Counted from the first letter of the stretch, positions 51,907 through 62,415 are shown. The stretch: 64,000 nucleotides of DNA from Vreelandella stevensii S18214 (GCF_000275725.1 NZ_AJTS01000046.1:61497-125496), one strand, 5' to 3'. The notes: generated from the sequence alone by a model not told the origin. Numbers and translations are program-made.

Positions 51907-53067
51907 ATGGCCTGGAATACGCGTGTGGAACACGTCGCACCTTTTCGCGTGATGCACTTATTGGAAATGGCGCAGGCGCGTGAGGCGGCGGGTCATGATG
52001 TCATCCACCTGGAGGTAGGAGAACCCGATTTTGCCACGCCAGCCCCCATCGTGGCGGCAGGGCAGCAGGCGCTGGCGGAAGGCCGTACACGCTATACACC
52101 GGCGGCGGGGCTGGCCACACTGCGTGAAGCGATTGCCGACCATTATGCCCAGCACTTTGGGGCAACGGTGGACCCGGCGCGGATTCTGGTGACCCCCGGC
52201 GCGTCCGGTGCCCTGCTGCTGGCCAGCCAGCTGCTGGTGGAAAGCGGTCAGCGCGTGCTGATGGCCGACCCCAATTACCCGTGCAATCGCCACTTCATGG
52301 CGCTGGCCGGTGCCCACATCGACAGCGTACCGGTGGGCCGTGACAGCGGCTGGCAGCTGACCGCACCGCTGGTCGAACGTCACTGGCAGCCCGATACGCG
52401 GCTGGCGATGCTGGCCACGCCTTCCAACCCCACCGGGCATACGCTCAGCGCTACCGCGCTAAGGGAGGTCATGCAGGCGGTGGCCGCCAAGGGCGGCGAT
52501 CTCATCGTCGACGAAATCTATCAGGGGCTGAATTACGACGATGCCCCGCTGTCGGCTCTGTCGCTGTCGGAGAATGCGTTTGTGGTGAACAGCTTTTCCA
52601 AGTACTTCGGCATGACGGGCTGGCGGCTGGGGTGGCTGGGGGCGCCCGAGCAGGCGGTCGAGCCACTCACGCGGCTGGCGCAGAACGTGTTTCTGGCTGC
52701 GCCGACGCCCTCCCAGTATGCGGCGCTGGCGGCCTTCACGCCGGAGTGTCGCGATATTCTCGAAACCCGTCGGGCCACCCTCAAGCAGCGGCGTCAGGTG
52801 TTGCTGGATGGCCTGGCGGCGCTGGGGCTGGCACCGGACCTGCCACCCCAGGGGGCGTTTTATGTATGGTTGGATATTTCTCGCTACAGCCGCGACAGCC
52901 AGGCCTTTTGCGAACGCCTGCTGCAAGAGGAGAACGTGGCCATCACGCCGGGGATCGACTTTGCCGTCCAGGGCGGAGAGCACCATGTGCGAATCGCGTT
53001 CACCAATGAAGTGCCCAGGCTTCAGGAAGCCATGGAGCGCCTGGCCCGCTTCGTAGGTCGCTTATGA
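51907..53067 (+). CDS. Class I/II pyridoxal-phosphate aminotransferase
   Basis: A 386-residue PLP enzyme of fold type I. LEVGEPDFATPAPI, TPGASGALLL, NYPCNRHFM, ATPSNPTGHTLS, VDEIYQGLNYD and the PLP lysine in NSFSKYFGMTGWRLGW, then HHVRIAF near the end. Pseudomonas has a homologous aminotransferase at this spot beside dksA. The amino-acid specificity cannot be read. Its stop overlaps sfsA (ATGA). Confidence 0.88.
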   Translation: MAWNTRVEHVAPFRVMHLLEMAQAREAAGHDVIHLEVGEPDFATPAPIVAAGQQALAEGRTRYTPAAGLATLREAIADHYAQHFGATVDPARILVTPGASGALLLASQLLVESGQRVLMADPNYPCNRHFMALAGAHIDSVPVGRDSGWQLTAPLVERHWQPDTRLAMLATPSNPTGHTLSATALREVMQAVAAKGGDLIVDEIYQGLNYDDAPLSALSLSENAFVVNSFSKYFGMTGWRLGWLGAPEQAVEPLTRLAQNVFLAAPTPSQYAALAAFTPECRDILETRRATLKQRRQVLLDGLAALGLAPDLPPQGAFYVWLDISRYSRDSQAFCERLLQEENVAITPGIDFAVQGGEHHVRIAFTNEVPRLQEAMERLARFVGRL

Positions 53068-53792
53068 TGCACTACCCCACGCTGGTGCCGGGTACGCTGC
53101 TGCGCCGCTACAAGCGTTTTCTGGCCGATGTGCGGCTGGACAGCGGCGAAGAGGTGGTGGCGCACTGCCCCAATACCGGTTCGATGAAGGCGGTCAACGT
53201 GCCGGGGGCTCGGGTATGGCTATCGCCCAGCGACAACCCCAAACGCAAGCTGGCCTGGACCTGGGAGTGGATTGCGCTGCCCCAGCCGGACGGCGCGCTG
53301 GCGCTGGCCTCGGTGCACACCGGGCGGGCCAATCGGTTGGTCGAGTCGGCCATACAGGCGGGAGACATCCCCCCTCTGGCAGGCTACGCCACGCTGACGC
53401 GTGAGGTGAAAGTAGCCGATGCGCGGCTCGATTTTCGCCTCGACGACCCGGTGAAGGGGGCGGCCTATGTCGAGGTCAAGCAGGTAACGCTCAAGGAGGA
53501 CGATGGCCACGGCTATTTCCCGGATTCGGTCAGTGAGCGTGGCACGCGGCATTTGCACCACCTGACGGCGCTGGCCCAGCAGGGCGCACGGGCGGTGCTG
53601 CTGTTTTGCGTCGCCCATGAAGGGATCGAGGACGTGGCTCCAGCGGCCCACACCGACCCCGTTTACGCGACCGCGCTGGCCGAGGCCATGGCGGCGGGCG
53701 TCGATGTGCTGGCCTACGGCATTCGTCTCGAGTGGCGCGACGCAGCGCCGTTCACTGCACGTTTGAACCGGGCGCTGACGGTGCGGGCCTAA
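53064..53792 (+). CDS. sfsA: DNA/RNA nuclease SfsA family protein
   Basis: A 242-residue SfsA protein: YKRFLADVRLDSGEEVVAHCPNTGSMK, VWLSPSDNPKRKLAWTWEW, VEVKQVTLKEDD and FPDSVSERGTRHLHHL, the conserved core. First described as a sugar fermentation stimulation protein; now thought nucleic-acid binding or nuclease-like. Coupled to the aminotransferase; its stop overlaps the convergent DUF4426 gene by four bases. Confidence 0.94.
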   Translation: MMHYPTLVPGTLLRRYKRFLADVRLDSGEEVVAHCPNTGSMKAVNVPGARVWLSPSDNPKRKLAWTWEWIALPQPDGALALASVHTGRANRLVESAIQAGDIPPLAGYATLTREVKVADARLDFRLDDPVKGAAYVEVKQVTLKEDDGHGYFPDSVSERGTRHLHHLTALAQQGARAVLLFCVAHEGIEDVAPAAHTDPVYATALAEAMAAGVDVLAYGIRLEWRDAAPFTARLNRALTVRA

Positions 53793-54250
53793 CGCTCGAT
53801 GTAGAAACGCTGGATAAAGCTGACCGGCTGCGGGGGCGCATTGCGGTCGTGGCGCACTTCCAGGTCGAAGCGCATGGGTTCGTCATGGCGCAGGGTGAAC
53901 AGCGCAATGTGGTAGGTGGCATCGCCGTCGCGGACATTGCGAAAGCCGAGAGACTCCCCGGCGTCATTCAGTCCTCCTACGCTGCCCTGAACGTTGGCCA
54001 TGACCGGGCGCGTCGTGCCATCTGGCTGGCGCTGGCGCACGGCCACGTTGACCAGCCCGTGCCCGGCGCTGCGCTGGATGCGGTGGGCTTGAGCGACTTC
54101 CGGGCTCAAGTGCCGCGTGGCGATGGCGCTGTAGTGAATTTCATAATCGCCCACTTCGACCCACTGTTCTGCCGTGGCCTGGGTCGACATCAGCAGCAGA
54201 CCCAATAGTGTCAGCAGCGCGAGGCTGCGGCGCAGTCTTGCCATCGCCAT
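53789..54250 (-). CDS. DUF4426 periplasmic protein
   Basis: A 153-residue protein with a signal peptide (hydrophobic core LALLTLLGLLLMSTQATA, cleavage before EQW) and the DUF4426 pattern: GDYEIHYSAIATRHLSPEVAQAH, VNVAVRQR and FTLRHDEPMRFDLEVRHDRN. Function unknown. It travels with metX-metW in several gammaproteobacteria and is downstream of metW here. Confidence 0.82.
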   Translation of the reverse strand: MAMARLRRSLALLTLLGLLLMSTQATAEQWVEVGDYEIHYSAIATRHLSPEVAQAHRIQRSAGHGLVNVAVRQRQPDGTTRPVMANVQGSVGGLNDAGESLGFRNVRDGDATYHIALFTLRHDEPMRFDLEVRHDRNAPPQPVSFIQRFYIER

Positions 54251-54262
54251 GGCGGTTCTCCT

Positions 54263-54862
54263 CTACGATGGGCGGCGGCGAACCCTGAAAATGGCAATTT
54301 CGCCAAACAGATTCGGCCACCATTTGGATGTCCAGTGCCCTTTGTGGTCGCCTACGCCCACGGCGCGGTCCACGATCACCAGCCCCTTCTCGCCACAGAG
54401 ATGCTCGAAGTCATTGAAGGTCGACAGGTGAATGTTGGGCGTGTCGTACCAGGCGTGGGGCAGCGACTTCGATACCGGCATGTAACCGCGCACCCCCAGG
54501 TGGACGCGGTGACGCCAGTAGGCAAAGTTGGGGAAGGTAATGATGCCTTCCTCCGCCACCCGCAGCATCTCATCGAGCATCTTGTCCGGGCGGCGCAGTG
54601 CCTGCAAGGCCTGCGTCATGATGACCTGGTCGTAGCTGTTGTCGCCGAAGCTGGCTAGGCCGTCGTCCAGGTTGTGTTCGATCACGCTGACCCCTTTGGC
54701 CACACACTGGGTGATGCCCTCCGGGTCGATCTCCAGCCCGTAACCGGAGACCTGTTTCTCGTTGGCCAGCCGCTCCAGCAGCGTGCCGTCGCCGCAGGCC
54801 AGGTCGAGGATACGGGCGCCGTGGGGCACCCAGTCATAGATCAATTCCAGATCGGTGCGCAT
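54263..54862 (-). CDS. metW: Methionine biosynthesis protein MetW
   Basis: A 199-residue methyltransferase-fold protein. ARILDLACGDGTLLERLA, GLEIDPEGITQCVAKGVSVIEHNLDDGL, DQVIMTQALQALRRPDKMLDEMLRVAEEGIITFPNFAYWRHR. MetW works with MetX in O-acylhomoserine formation. Its ATG shares a base with the metX stop (TAATG), so it is translationally coupled. Confidence 0.95.
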   Translation of the reverse strand: MRTDLELIYDWVPHGARILDLACGDGTLLERLANEKQVSGYGLEIDPEGITQCVAKGVSVIEHNLDDGLASFGDNSYDQVIMTQALQALRRPDKMLDEMLRVAEEGIITFPNFAYWRHRVHLGVRGYMPVSKSLPHAWYDTPNIHLSTFNDFEHLCGEKGLVIVDRAVGVGDHKGHWTSKWWPNLFGEIAIFRVRRRPS

Positions 54863-56058
54863 TAACGAGCCTCCTTCTTGGCGACGGCGTCGATCTTCAG
54901 CTCGCGAGCGACGCGACCCATGAAGGCACTGAACAGCGCGTGGTAGCGGGGTTCAGGCAGCAGGAAGGCGTCGTGGCCGTGAGGGGAGTCGATATTGGCA
55001 TAGCTGACCGATTTGCCCGCCTGGGTCAGGGCATCCACCAGCTCACGGGAACGCGAGGGCGGGAAGCGCCAGTCGGTGGTGAAGCTGACGATCAGGAAAG
55101 GGCATTGGGCCGGGGCCAGCGCCTGGGCAAGGTCGCCCCCGTGGCTGGCGGCAGGGTCGAAGTAGTCCAGCGCCTTGGTCATCAGCAGATAGGTATTGGC
55201 ATCGAAGGCGGTGGAGAAGGTATCGCCCTGATAACGCAGGTAGGACTCCACCTGGAACTCGACATCGAAGCCGAAATTCAGGTCGTCGCTGCGCAGGTCG
55301 CGGCCAAATTTGCTGCCCATGGCGTCTTCGGAGAGGTAAGTGATATGACCGACCATCCGCGCCAGCTTCAGCCCCCGCCTGGGCACCGTGTCGTGCTCTG
55401 CGTACCAGCCGTCGAAGAACTCCGGGTCGGAGCGAATGGCCTGACGAGCCACCTCGTTGAAGGCGATGTTCTGGGCCGACAGGCGTGGCGTGGCGGCAAT
55501 GATGACCGCATTGGCCACCCGCTCCGGGTACGTGATGCTCCACTGCAGCACCTGCATGCCGCCCAGGCTGCCACCCACGGCCGCAGCCCAGCGCTCGATG
55601 CCCAGGTGGTCGGCCAGGCGCGCTTGGCTGGCCACCCAGTCGTTGACCGTGATCACGGGGAAGTCAGGCCCCCACTGGCGACCGGTGTCTGGGTTATGGC
55701 TGACGGGGCCGGTACTGCCGTGGCAGCCGCCCAGGTTGTTCAGCGACACCACGAAGAAACGGTTGGTGTCGATGGATTTGCCCGGGCCGATATGGGCATC
55801 CCACCAGCCGGGCTTGCGGTCCTCGGCAGAGTGGTAGCCCGCCGCATGGTGGTGGCCGGAGAGCGCGTGACAGATCAGTACCGCGTTGGAGCGCTCGGCG
55901 TTGAGCGTGCCGTAGGTTTCATAGATCAGCTCGTATTCCGGCAGCGTCTTGCCGCAGGCGAGCGGTAGCGGCGTATCAAATTTGGCAACGTGTGGTGTGA
56001 CCAGACCCACGGAGTCCGCTGGCCGGTCAGCAAAAGCAAGAGTGTCTGAATCAGGCAT
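54862..56058 (-). CDS. metX: Homoserine O-acyltransferase (MetX)
   Basis: A 398-residue alpha/beta-hydrolase that acylates homoserine for methionine synthesis. The nucleophile is Ser in [13 protein letters not shown]; Asp and His follow ([28 protein letters not shown]); [12 protein letters not shown] is the oxyanion region. Gammaproteobacterial enzymes accompanied by metW often use succinyl-CoA, but the donor cannot be settled by eye. The ATG at 56058 is preferred to a TTG 12 codons upstream. Confidence 0.94.
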   Translation of the reverse strand: MPDSDTLAFADRPADSVGLVTPHVAKFDTPLPLACGKTLPEYELIYETYGTLNAERSNAVLICHALSGHHHAAGYHSAEDRKPGWWDAHIGPGKSIDTNRFFVVSLNNLGGCHGSTGPVSHNPDTGRQWGPDFPVITVNDWVASQARLADHLGIERWAAAVGGSLGGMQVLQWSITYPERVANAVIIAATPRLSAQNIAFNEVARQAIRSDPEFFDGWYAEHDTVPRRGLKLARMVGHITYLSEDAMGSKFGRDLRSDDLNFGFDVEFQVESYLRYQGDTFSTAFDANTYLLMTKALDYFDPAASHGGDLAQALAPAQCPFLIVSFTTDWRFPPSRSRELVDALTQAGKSVSYANIDSPHGHDAFLLPEPRYHALFSAFMGRVARELKIDAVAKKEAR

Positions 56059-56113
56059 CGAAAGCGCTAGTCCTGCAAAATGGATCCTGCTCAAAAAGAC
56101 GCGACGACCAGCC

Positions 56114-56707
56114 TCAGAGGCCGACCAGCGCGCCCGAGATTCCCGCCGCGCGGATCAGCGCGCCAACCACCAGCCCATCGACCAGGTTGATGGCGATGAA
56201 CACCACGATGGGTGACAGATCGATCATGCCCAGCGGCGGGATGACCTTGCGCACGGGAGCCATGATGGGCTCTACCAGCTGCATGACCAGCAGCGCGCCT
56301 GGATGACTGGCATTGGGGGCCACCCAGCTCAGGATGATCATGACGATCATGGCAAAGAAGTAAATCTTCAGGATGGCATTGGCCAGCGCCGCGACTCCGG
56401 CAATCAACAGGCCGGGAATCGGCGGCATGCCCAGCCCAACGACCATGAAGATGGCCACGATGCTGACGACCTTCAGGACGAACCCCGCCGCAAGGGTGGC
56501 CAGGTCGAAGCGACCTGCCACGGGGCCCAGGAAGCCCTGGAACAGCCCTACCACCGGCTGGGTGATCTTGACCACCGACTGGCTCAGGGGGTTGTAGTAA
56601 TCGGCCCGTGACGCCTGCAGCAAGAAACGCAGCATCAACAGAAACAGATAGATATTGATCAGTGTGTTGACGAGCATTAGCCCCGCGCTGCCCAGTTGGC
56701 TTCCCAT
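56114..56707 (-). CDS. yggT: YggT family membrane protein
   Basis: A 197-residue protein with two YggT domains, each with two membrane helices; [18 protein letters not shown] with [15 protein letters not shown] and then LSWVAP-type [35 protein letters not shown]. The family is implicated in ion or osmotic homeostasis and division. SD AGGAGAGG precedes the ATG at 56707. Between proC and metX, the Pseudomonas order. Confidence 0.92.
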   Translation of the reverse strand: MGSQLGSAGLMLVNTLINIYLFLLMLRFLLQASRADYYNPLSQSVVKITQPVVGLFQGFLGPVAGRFDLATLAAGFVLKVVSIVAIFMVVGLGMPPIPGLLIAGVAALANAILKIYFFAMIVMIILSWVAPNASHPGALLVMQLVEPIMAPVRKVIPPLGMIDLSPIVVFIAINLVDGLVVGALIRAAGISGALVGL

Positions 56708-56794
56708 TGCTGCCTCTCCTTCGATCTTGGTATTGGTGTGCAAAATAAACGCTAAAGGCGTATCAGGCACGTCATCCTGTGTGTAACGCAGGCA

Positions 56795-57622
56795 TTATGT
56801 GTGTTGGCTGAGCTCTTTGGCCATGGCATCGGCACGCTGAGCGCACGCTTGCATGGCATCGGCGATGATGGTTCTCAGTTCGGCCTCTTCCATGTGGGCA
56901 ATGGCGCGCTCGGTGGTGCCGCCCGGCGACATCACGTTCTGTTTCAGCGTGGCGGGGTCTTTATCGCTGCCCTTGGCCATGGTGGCGGCACCCAGCGCGG
57001 TCTGGATGGCCAGCCGTCGCGCCGTGGCGGCCGAAAGCCCCTGTGCCACGGCGGCTGCTTCCATGGCTTCGAACATCAGGAAGAAATAGGCCGGTGCACT
57101 GCCGGACACGGCGGTGACGGCATTCAGCAGGTGCTCTTCTTCGACCCACTCGACGATACCCACGGCTTCCATCATCTGTGTGGCCAGTTCGCGCTGGGCC
57201 TCGCTGACGGCCTGATTGGCGTAGAGGCCACTGGCGCCCATGCCGACCAGGGACGGCGTGTTGGGCATGCAGCGTACCAGGGCGTTACCACCCCCTAGCC
57301 ACTGGTCGATGGTGTCAGCGTCCAGACCTGCCGCAATCGAGACGACCAGCGGTGCCTGCTGCTGGACGCTATCGCGCAGGGCCTCACAAACGCCACGCAT
57401 GATTTGCGGCTTGACGGCCAGGACGACCACGTCAGCACCACTCACCGCCGCGTTGTTATCGGTATGGGTATGAATGCCCAGGCGCGAGGCCAGGGCTGAA
57501 AGCTCGCTCTCGTTGGGGGCCGTGGCGGTGATGTCGCCAGGCGCGACACCGCTGTCGATCAGGCCGCCGATAATGGCGCTGGCCATGTTGCCTGCGCCAA
57601 TGAAGGTGATCTTGTTCGCCAT
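56795..57622 (-). CDS. proC: Pyrroline-5-carboxylate reductase
   Basis: A 275-residue NAD(P)H-dependent enzyme for the last step of proline synthesis, relevant to osmolyte supply in a halophile. Rossmann FIGAGNMASAIIGGL, VLAVKPQIM, VRCMPNTPSLVGMGASGLYAN and the ProC signature GSDKDPATLKQNVMSPGGTTERAIAHME. ATG at 57622. Confidence 0.96.
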   Translation of the reverse strand: MANKITFIGAGNMASAIIGGLIDSGVAPGDITATAPNESELSALASRLGIHTHTDNNAAVSGADVVVLAVKPQIMRGVCEALRDSVQQQAPLVVSIAAGLDADTIDQWLGGGNALVRCMPNTPSLVGMGASGLYANQAVSEAQRELATQMMEAVGIVEWVEEEHLLNAVTAVSGSAPAYFFLMFEAMEAAAVAQGLSAATARRLAIQTALGAATMAKGSDKDPATLKQNVMSPGGTTERAIAHMEEAELRTIIADAMQACAQRADAMAKELSQHT

Positions 57623-57690
57623 GGGGGATCCTTTTTCGCAAATGGCTGCGACGTGCAGCAGTAAATAAGCCGTGTTCGGGGGGGTTGCCG

Positions 57691-58389
57691 TCAACTCCGA
57701 GCGCCAAAAATGGCGGTGCCCAGCCGTACCAGCGTGGCACCTTCCAGAATCGCGGCTTCGAGGTCATCGCTCATGCCCATCGAGAGCGTATCCAGAGGGG
57801 CATCGGGCAGGGCTGCCTGCAGCGTTTCCAGCAACGCCCGTAGTTCAGCCAACGGTTTGCGCTGCGCTTCCTGCGTTTCCGCTGGGGCAGGAATCGCCAT
57901 GAGGCCCCGCAAGGCGAGGCTGGGCAGGGGCGCGATTTCCCGGGCCAGGGCCAGCGTATCTTCCGGCAGTACCCCGGACTTGGTAGTTTCGCGACTGATA
58001 TTGACCTGCAGGCAGATATTCAACGGTGGCAGGTGGGCCGGGCGCTGTTCGCTCAGGCGCTTGGCAATCTTGAGGCGGTCGACGCTGTGTACCCAGGCAA
58101 ACTGTTCGGCCACGGGCCGGGTTTTGTTGGATTGCAACGGGCCAATGAAGTGCCAGACAATGTCTTCCAGGTCGGCCAACTGCGCCTGCTTGTCCAGCGC
58201 TTCCTGCAGGTAGTTTTCGCCAAACGCCCGCTGGCCGTGCTGCCAGGCCAGGCGCACGCTGCTGGCGGGCTTGGTTTTACTCACCGCCAGCAGCGTTGCA
58301 CCGTTCGCTGGTCGCCCGGCCTGGTCGAGCGCCTGGCCCAGGCGTTCGCGCGCAGCGGCCAGTGACTCGGGAAGCGCGTTGTCTGTCAT
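57691..58389 (-). CDS. yggS: Pyridoxal-phosphate homeostasis protein YggS
   Basis: A 232-residue alanine-racemase-fold PLP-binding protein. PLP lysine in ATLLAVSKTKP, GENYLQEALDKQ, WHFIGPLQSNKTRPVA, LQVNISRETTKSGV and DTLSMGMSDDLEAAILEGATLVRLGTAIFG. Starts at 58389 and is divergent from pilT across 34 bases. Confidence 0.95.
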   Translation of the reverse strand: MTDNALPESLAAARERLGQALDQAGRPANGATLLAVSKTKPASSVRLAWQHGQRAFGENYLQEALDKQAQLADLEDIVWHFIGPLQSNKTRPVAEQFAWVHSVDRLKIAKRLSEQRPAHLPPLNICLQVNISRETTKSGVLPEDTLALAREIAPLPSLALRGLMAIPAPAETQEAQRKPLAELRALLETLQAALPDAPLDTLSMGMSDDLEAAILEGATLVRLGTAIFGARS

Positions 58390-58423
58390 ACTCAAACACC
58401 TTACCGCAGCTGGGAAAAGAGAG

Positions 58424-59464
58424 ATGGATATTACCGAACTGCTGGCATTCTCGGCAAAGCAGAATGCGTCCGACCTGCATCTTTCTGCAGGCTTGCCTCC
58501 CATGATACGTGTTGATGGCGATATCCGTCGGCTTAATGTGCCCGCCATGGAAAACAGTGACGTTCGGCGATTGATCTACGACATCATGAACGATCGTCAG
58601 CGCCGCGACTATGAAGAGCATCTGGAAGCCGACTTCTCTTTCGAGGTGCCCGGCGTTGCGCGTTTCAGGGTCAATGCCTTCAATCAGGCGCGGGGGGCCG
58701 GGGCGGTGTTCCGTACCATTCCCAATGAAGTGCTGTCGATGCAGACCCTGGGCATGGGTGAGGTGTTCGAGCGTCTTGCCATGCTGCCGCGGGGATTGGT
58801 GCTGGTGACAGGGCCAACGGGGTCGGGCAAGAGCACGACGCTGGCGGCCATGATCGATTACATCAATGACCACCGCTTCGAGCATATCCTGACCATCGAA
58901 GACCCGGTGGAGTTTGTGCATACCAGCAAGCGCTGCCTGATCAATCAGCGCGAGGTGCATCGTGACACCCACAGCTTTGCTGGCGCGCTGCGCAGTGCGC
59001 TGCGGGAAGACCCGGACGTGATTCTGGTGGGCGAGCTGCGGGACCTGGAGACGATTCGGCTGGCGCTGACCGCCGCCGAAACCGGCCATCTGGTGTTTGG
59101 CACCCTGCATACCACGTCGGCGGCCAAGACCATCGACCGGATCATCGACGTGTTCCCCGGGGAAGAGAAGTCCATGGTGCGCTCGATGCTGTCCGAGTCG
59201 CTGCAGGCGGTCATCTCGCAGACGCTCCTCAAGCGACAGGGGGGCGGACGTGTGGCAGCTCACGAAATTCTGATTGCCACGGCAGCGGTGCGCAACCTGA
59301 TCCGCGAAGACAAGGTGGCTCAGATCTACTCCGCCATTCAGACCGGTGGCGCGCTGGGCATGCAAACGCTGGATGCCTCCTTGGCGCGGTTGGTCAAGGA
59401 GGGGGTGGTCACACTAGGCGACGCTCAGGCCCGAGCCAAGGGAACGCTGTCGGTCAAGGAGTAG
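58424..59464 (+). CDS. pilT: Type IV pilus retraction ATPase PilT
   Basis: A 346-residue hexameric ATPase that pulls pili back for twitching. N-terminal PAS-like region (KQNASDLHLSAGLPPMIRVDG), Walker A GPTGSGKSTTL, the Asp box EDPVEF, Walker B ILVGELRDLETI, the His box TGHLVFGTLHTTSA and the AIRNLIRE-type motif (AVRNLIREDKVAQ). Placed after yggS as in Pseudomonas. pilU is not beside it. Confidence 0.96.
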   Translation: MDITELLAFSAKQNASDLHLSAGLPPMIRVDGDIRRLNVPAMENSDVRRLIYDIMNDRQRRDYEEHLEADFSFEVPGVARFRVNAFNQARGAGAVFRTIPNEVLSMQTLGMGEVFERLAMLPRGLVLVTGPTGSGKSTTLAAMIDYINDHRFEHILTIEDPVEFVHTSKRCLINQREVHRDTHSFAGALRSALREDPDVILVGELRDLETIRLALTAAETGHLVFGTLHTTSAAKTIDRIIDVFPGEEKSMVRSMLSESLQAVISQTLLKRQGGGRVAAHEILIATAAVRNLIREDKVAQIYSAIQTGGALGMQTLDASLARLVKEGVVTLGDAQARAKGTLSVKE

Positions 59465-59474
59465 CGGCGCGGTA

Positions 59475-60617
59475 TCAGGCGGCGTAAATACCGCCCAGTA
59501 CACGCGGGCCGCTGGCACCCGTCACGGAAGGCAGATTGCCGGGGAGCCCATGCAGGCGCTGATGGGCCAGCCAGGCAAAGGCACCCGCTTCGATCCAATC
59601 TTCCGGCCAGCCCAGCGTGGCCGGTGATACCAGCGTCATGTGCGGTAGGCGAGCCGCCAGCCTCTCCATCAAATGGCCGTTATGGGCGCCTCCTCCGCAG
59701 ACCAGCAGGGTCGCTTTTTGATCGCCCAGCGGCAGTTGGGCGATGCCTTGCGCGATACTGGCCACCGTGAGTTCCGCCAGCGTTGCCTGAATGTCGCAGG
59801 GCGCTTCGTGGCCGGTGAGGTGGCGCTGTAGCCAATCCAGGTGAAAGAGCTCACGGCCCGTGCTGCGCGGCGGTGGCTGCTGAAAGAAGGGCTCTTGCAG
59901 CAGTCGCTCCAGCAGGGCGGTGTCCACGCGGCCGCTGGCTGCCCAGGCACCCTGTTGGTCAAATCGGCCGACATGATGCTGGCCAAACCAGGCATCCAGC
60001 AGCACATTGGCCGGCCCCGTATCGAACCCCACCACCGCCTGCCCCGGTTGGCTCGATAGCCAGGTAAGGTTGGCAAAGCCGCCCAGGTTGAGCACCAGCT
60101 GTTCACCTGCCCGTGCTCCGAACAGTGCCTGATGAAACGCAGGAGCCAGGGGCGCCGCCTGGCCTCCTGCAGCCAGGTCACGACGGCGAAAATCCGCCAC
60201 GACGGCGCAGCCGGTCAGTTCTGCCAGCAGGCTCGGGTTGTCCAGTTGCCAGGTATAGCGTGGCCCGCCCTGGTGCCCCTCGGGGGCATGTTCGATGGTC
60301 TGGCCGTGGCTGCCGATGGCCGCTATCTGGTGGTGAGCGACGCCATGCTCTGCCAACAGAGTGTTGACGGCCCGTGCTTGCAAGCGGCAGAAAGCATCTT
60401 CGGCAGCGGCCAGCTCGGCAAACGTCACCGACGACGAGTGGCATAAATGTAGCAGTTGCCCATGCAGCGCATCGGGCATGGCAACCGCCGTGGTGCCGAT
60501 CAGGGTCGGAGGAGTATGGGGCGTTATTTCGACGAGGGCGGCATCGATGCCGTCCAGGCTGGTGCCCGACATCAGCCCGACATACAAGGTCGGTAACGCG
60601 AGAGGTGAAGTTTTCAT
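59475..60617 (-). CDS. anmK: Anhydro-N-acetylmuramic acid kinase
   Basis: A 380-residue kinase of cell-wall recycling. N-terminal ATP loop [45 protein letters not shown] and [14 protein letters not shown]. It is divergent from tyrS. The ATG at 60617 (MKTSPLA) is chosen; ATG 60629 is in frame. Confidence 0.95.
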   Translation of the reverse strand: MKTSPLALPTLYVGLMSGTSLDGIDAALVEITPHTPPTLIGTTAVAMPDALHGQLLHLCHSSSVTFAELAAAEDAFCRLQARAVNTLLAEHGVAHHQIAAIGSHGQTIEHAPEGHQGGPRYTWQLDNPSLLAELTGCAVVADFRRRDLAAGGQAAPLAPAFHQALFGARAGEQLVLNLGGFANLTWLSSQPGQAVVGFDTGPANVLLDAWFGQHHVGRFDQQGAWAASGRVDTALLERLLQEPFFQQPPPRSTGRELFHLDWLQRHLTGHEAPCDIQATLAELTVASIAQGIAQLPLGDQKATLLVCGGGAHNGHLMERLAARLPHMTLVSPATLGWPEDWIEAGAFAWLAHQRLHGLPGNLPSVTGASGPRVLGGIYAA

Positions 60618-60731
60618 ATCGCCATGCATCCAAAACGGGGTGAAGGCTCAACCAGTGCCTTGGGGCGTGGTAATATCGCCCGCATCACGGTTAATCGCCT
60701 ATATACGGCATATAGTACATGGAGAGAGGCA

Positions 60732-61931
60732 ATGAGTGAGGTGGATCAGGCGTTAGCGCTGCTGTCGCGAGGTACGCATGAAATCCTGGTAGAAGACGAG
60801 CTGCGCAAGAAACTGGCGTCGGGCCGCAAGCTGCGCATCAAGGCTGGATTCGATCCTACCGCCCCCGACCTGCACCTCGGCCACAGCGTGCTGCTCACCA
60901 AAATGCGCCAGTTCCAGGATCTGGGGCACACGGTGATCTTCCTGATTGGTGACTTCACCGGTCGGATCGGTGATCCCACCGGCAAGAACGTCACCCGCAA
61001 GCCGCTGACCGAAGCCGATGTCAAAGCGAATGCGGAAACCTATAAAGAGCAGGTTTTCAAGATCCTCGATCCTGAAAAGACCGAAGTCCGTTTCAATGCG
61101 GAGTGGTTCGGTGAGCTGACCGCCGCAAAGATGATCGAGCTGGCCGCCCAAAGCACCGTGGCCCGCATGCTGGAGCGTGACGACTTCGAGAAGCGTTACA
61201 AGGCCAATCAGCCCATCGCCATCCATGAGTTCCTCTACCCGCTGGTGCAGGGCTACGATTCGGTTGCGCTGGAAGCCGACATCGAGCTGGGCGGTACCGA
61301 CCAGAAGTTCAACTTGCTGATGGGGCGTGAAATCCAGAAGCATTTTGGCCAGGAGCCACAGGTCGTCATTACCATGCCGCTGCTGGAAGGGCTGGACGGC
61401 GTCCAGAAGATGTCCAAATCGCTGGGCAACTACGTCGGCGTGGATGAAGCGCCGGGGTCGATGTTCAACAAGCTGGTCTCCATGCCTGACAGCTTGATGT
61501 GGCGCTACTTTGAATTGCTCTCGTTGAAAACCAACGAAGAGATCGCCGCGCTGAAGCTCAGCGTGGAGCAGGGTGCCAATCCTCGGGATGTGAAGATGGA
61601 GCTGGCGCGTGAGCTCATCGCCCGTTACCACGGCGATGAAGCAGCCGCGAATGCGCATAAATCGGCGGGCAACCAGCTGGCCGAGGGTGAGCTGCCGGAA
61701 GACCTGCCGGAAGTGACGGTAGAGTTCGAAGGCAGTGAGCAAGCACCCATCGCCGCGGTTCTGAATCGCTCCGGCCTGACAAAGAACAGCGCCCAGGCCA
61801 AGGACATGCTGAAAAATGGCAGCGTCAAGGTCGATGGCGAGGTCGTTGCTCAGGACACCATGCTGGCCACCGGTAAGGTGTACGTCATCCAGGCAGGCAA
61901 GAAACGCTACGCTCGTGTGACGCTTGCTTGA
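60732..61931 (+). CDS. tyrS: Tyrosyl-tRNA synthetase
   Basis: A 399-residue class I synthetase. HIGH motif in [23 protein letters not shown] intact in [13 protein letters not shown], and a C-terminal S4 domain ([24 protein letters not shown]). It belongs to the tyrRS form of ~400 residues also found in Pseudomonas. The start at 60732 follows GGAGAGAGG. A CTATAT-acggc-ATATAG dyad sits 17 bases before. Confidence 0.97.
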   Translation: MSEVDQALALLSRGTHEILVEDELRKKLASGRKLRIKAGFDPTAPDLHLGHSVLLTKMRQFQDLGHTVIFLIGDFTGRIGDPTGKNVTRKPLTEADVKANAETYKEQVFKILDPEKTEVRFNAEWFGELTAAKMIELAAQSTVARMLERDDFEKRYKANQPIAIHEFLYPLVQGYDSVALEADIELGGTDQKFNLLMGREIQKHFGQEPQVVITMPLLEGLDGVQKMSKSLGNYVGVDEAPGSMFNKLVSMPDSLMWRYFELLSLKTNEEIAALKLSVEQGANPRDVKMELARELIARYHGDEAAANAHKSAGNQLAEGELPEDLPEVTVEFEGSEQAPIAAVLNRSGLTKNSAQAKDMLKNGSVKVDGEVVAQDTMLATGKVYVIQAGKKRYARVTLA

Positions 61932-61960
61932 ACTTTTTGAAAACTTTTTCAAAATAGCCC

Positions 61961-61989
61961 TTGCCAACCCGGCAGCGAATCCGTAAAGT
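61961..61989 (+). promoter_or_regulatory. rRNA promoter P1
   Basis: TTGCCA, 17-base spacer, TAAAGT, followed by a GC-rich discriminator typical of growth-rate-controlled rRNA promoters. Confidence 0.6.
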
Positions 61990-62117
61990 ACGCATCCGCT
62001 GCCGGGGACGCCAAGCGTTGCCAGCGGTGAAGAAGGTTGAAAACCTTTGGTTTGTCAGGAAGTTAGCGTCATCTGTTGGTTGGATTGATCGCTCGCTTCA
62101 CTCGCTGAAAACAGCCC

Positions 62118-62145
62118 TTGACAAACACCACGGAATGCGTAGAAT
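62118..62145 (+). promoter_or_regulatory. rRNA promoter P2
   Basis: Perfect TTGACA, 16-base spacer, TAGAAT, about 270 bases before 16S. Confidence 0.8.
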
Positions 62146-62215
62146 ACGCCTTCCTCGTTGAGGCAACACGGTTCAGGTCACCGAGCCAGTCACAGCGAAA
62201 TGATGACAGTGGTAT

Positions 62216-62229
62216 CGCTCTTTAACAAT
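62216..62229 (+). promoter_or_regulatory. boxA antitermination site
   Basis: CGCTCTTTAACAAT matches the boxA consensus TGCTCTTTAACA, bound by the NusB-S10 complex on nascent rRNA. Confidence 0.85.
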
Positions 62230-62230
62230 T

Positions 62231-62267
62231 TGATCAGGTAATTCATGTGGGCGCTTGCCGATGAGGG
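62231..62267 (+). other. Left arm of the 16S RNase III processing stem
   Basis: TGATCAGGTAATTCAT and GCGCTTGCCG are complementary to the sequence at 63961-63997 after 16S, so pre-16S is framed by a long stem. Confidence 0.85.
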
Positions 62268-62415
62268 TGAATCATCACCCAATATCAAGGCAAGCGAACA
62301 CCAGGATACTCTTCGGAGTATCGCAGTGAATTCGTTTGAACCTTGAGCCAAGTTTGATCCGCTTTTGTTGTCTTCGGCTAGTCCTGAGATGGCGAGTAAG
62401 GATCGCATTGATCTT

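Larger units (their letters stand above)
61932..62415 (+). other. Leader region of the rRNA operon
   Basis: 484 bases between tyrS and 16S with no gene. It holds two promoters, boxA and the left arm of the 16S processing stem, each listed separately. Confidence 0.85.

Noticed and set aside
60699-60715. CTATAT-acggc-ATATAG dyad before tyrS as a T-box or operator.
   Set aside because: Too small for a T-box, and gammaproteobacterial tyrS is not T-box controlled; it probably just overlaps an AT-rich -10 region.
61931-61956. Short dyad of T and A runs after tyrS as a terminator.
   Set aside because: Only A-T pairs and no proper U tract beyond; too weak to call.
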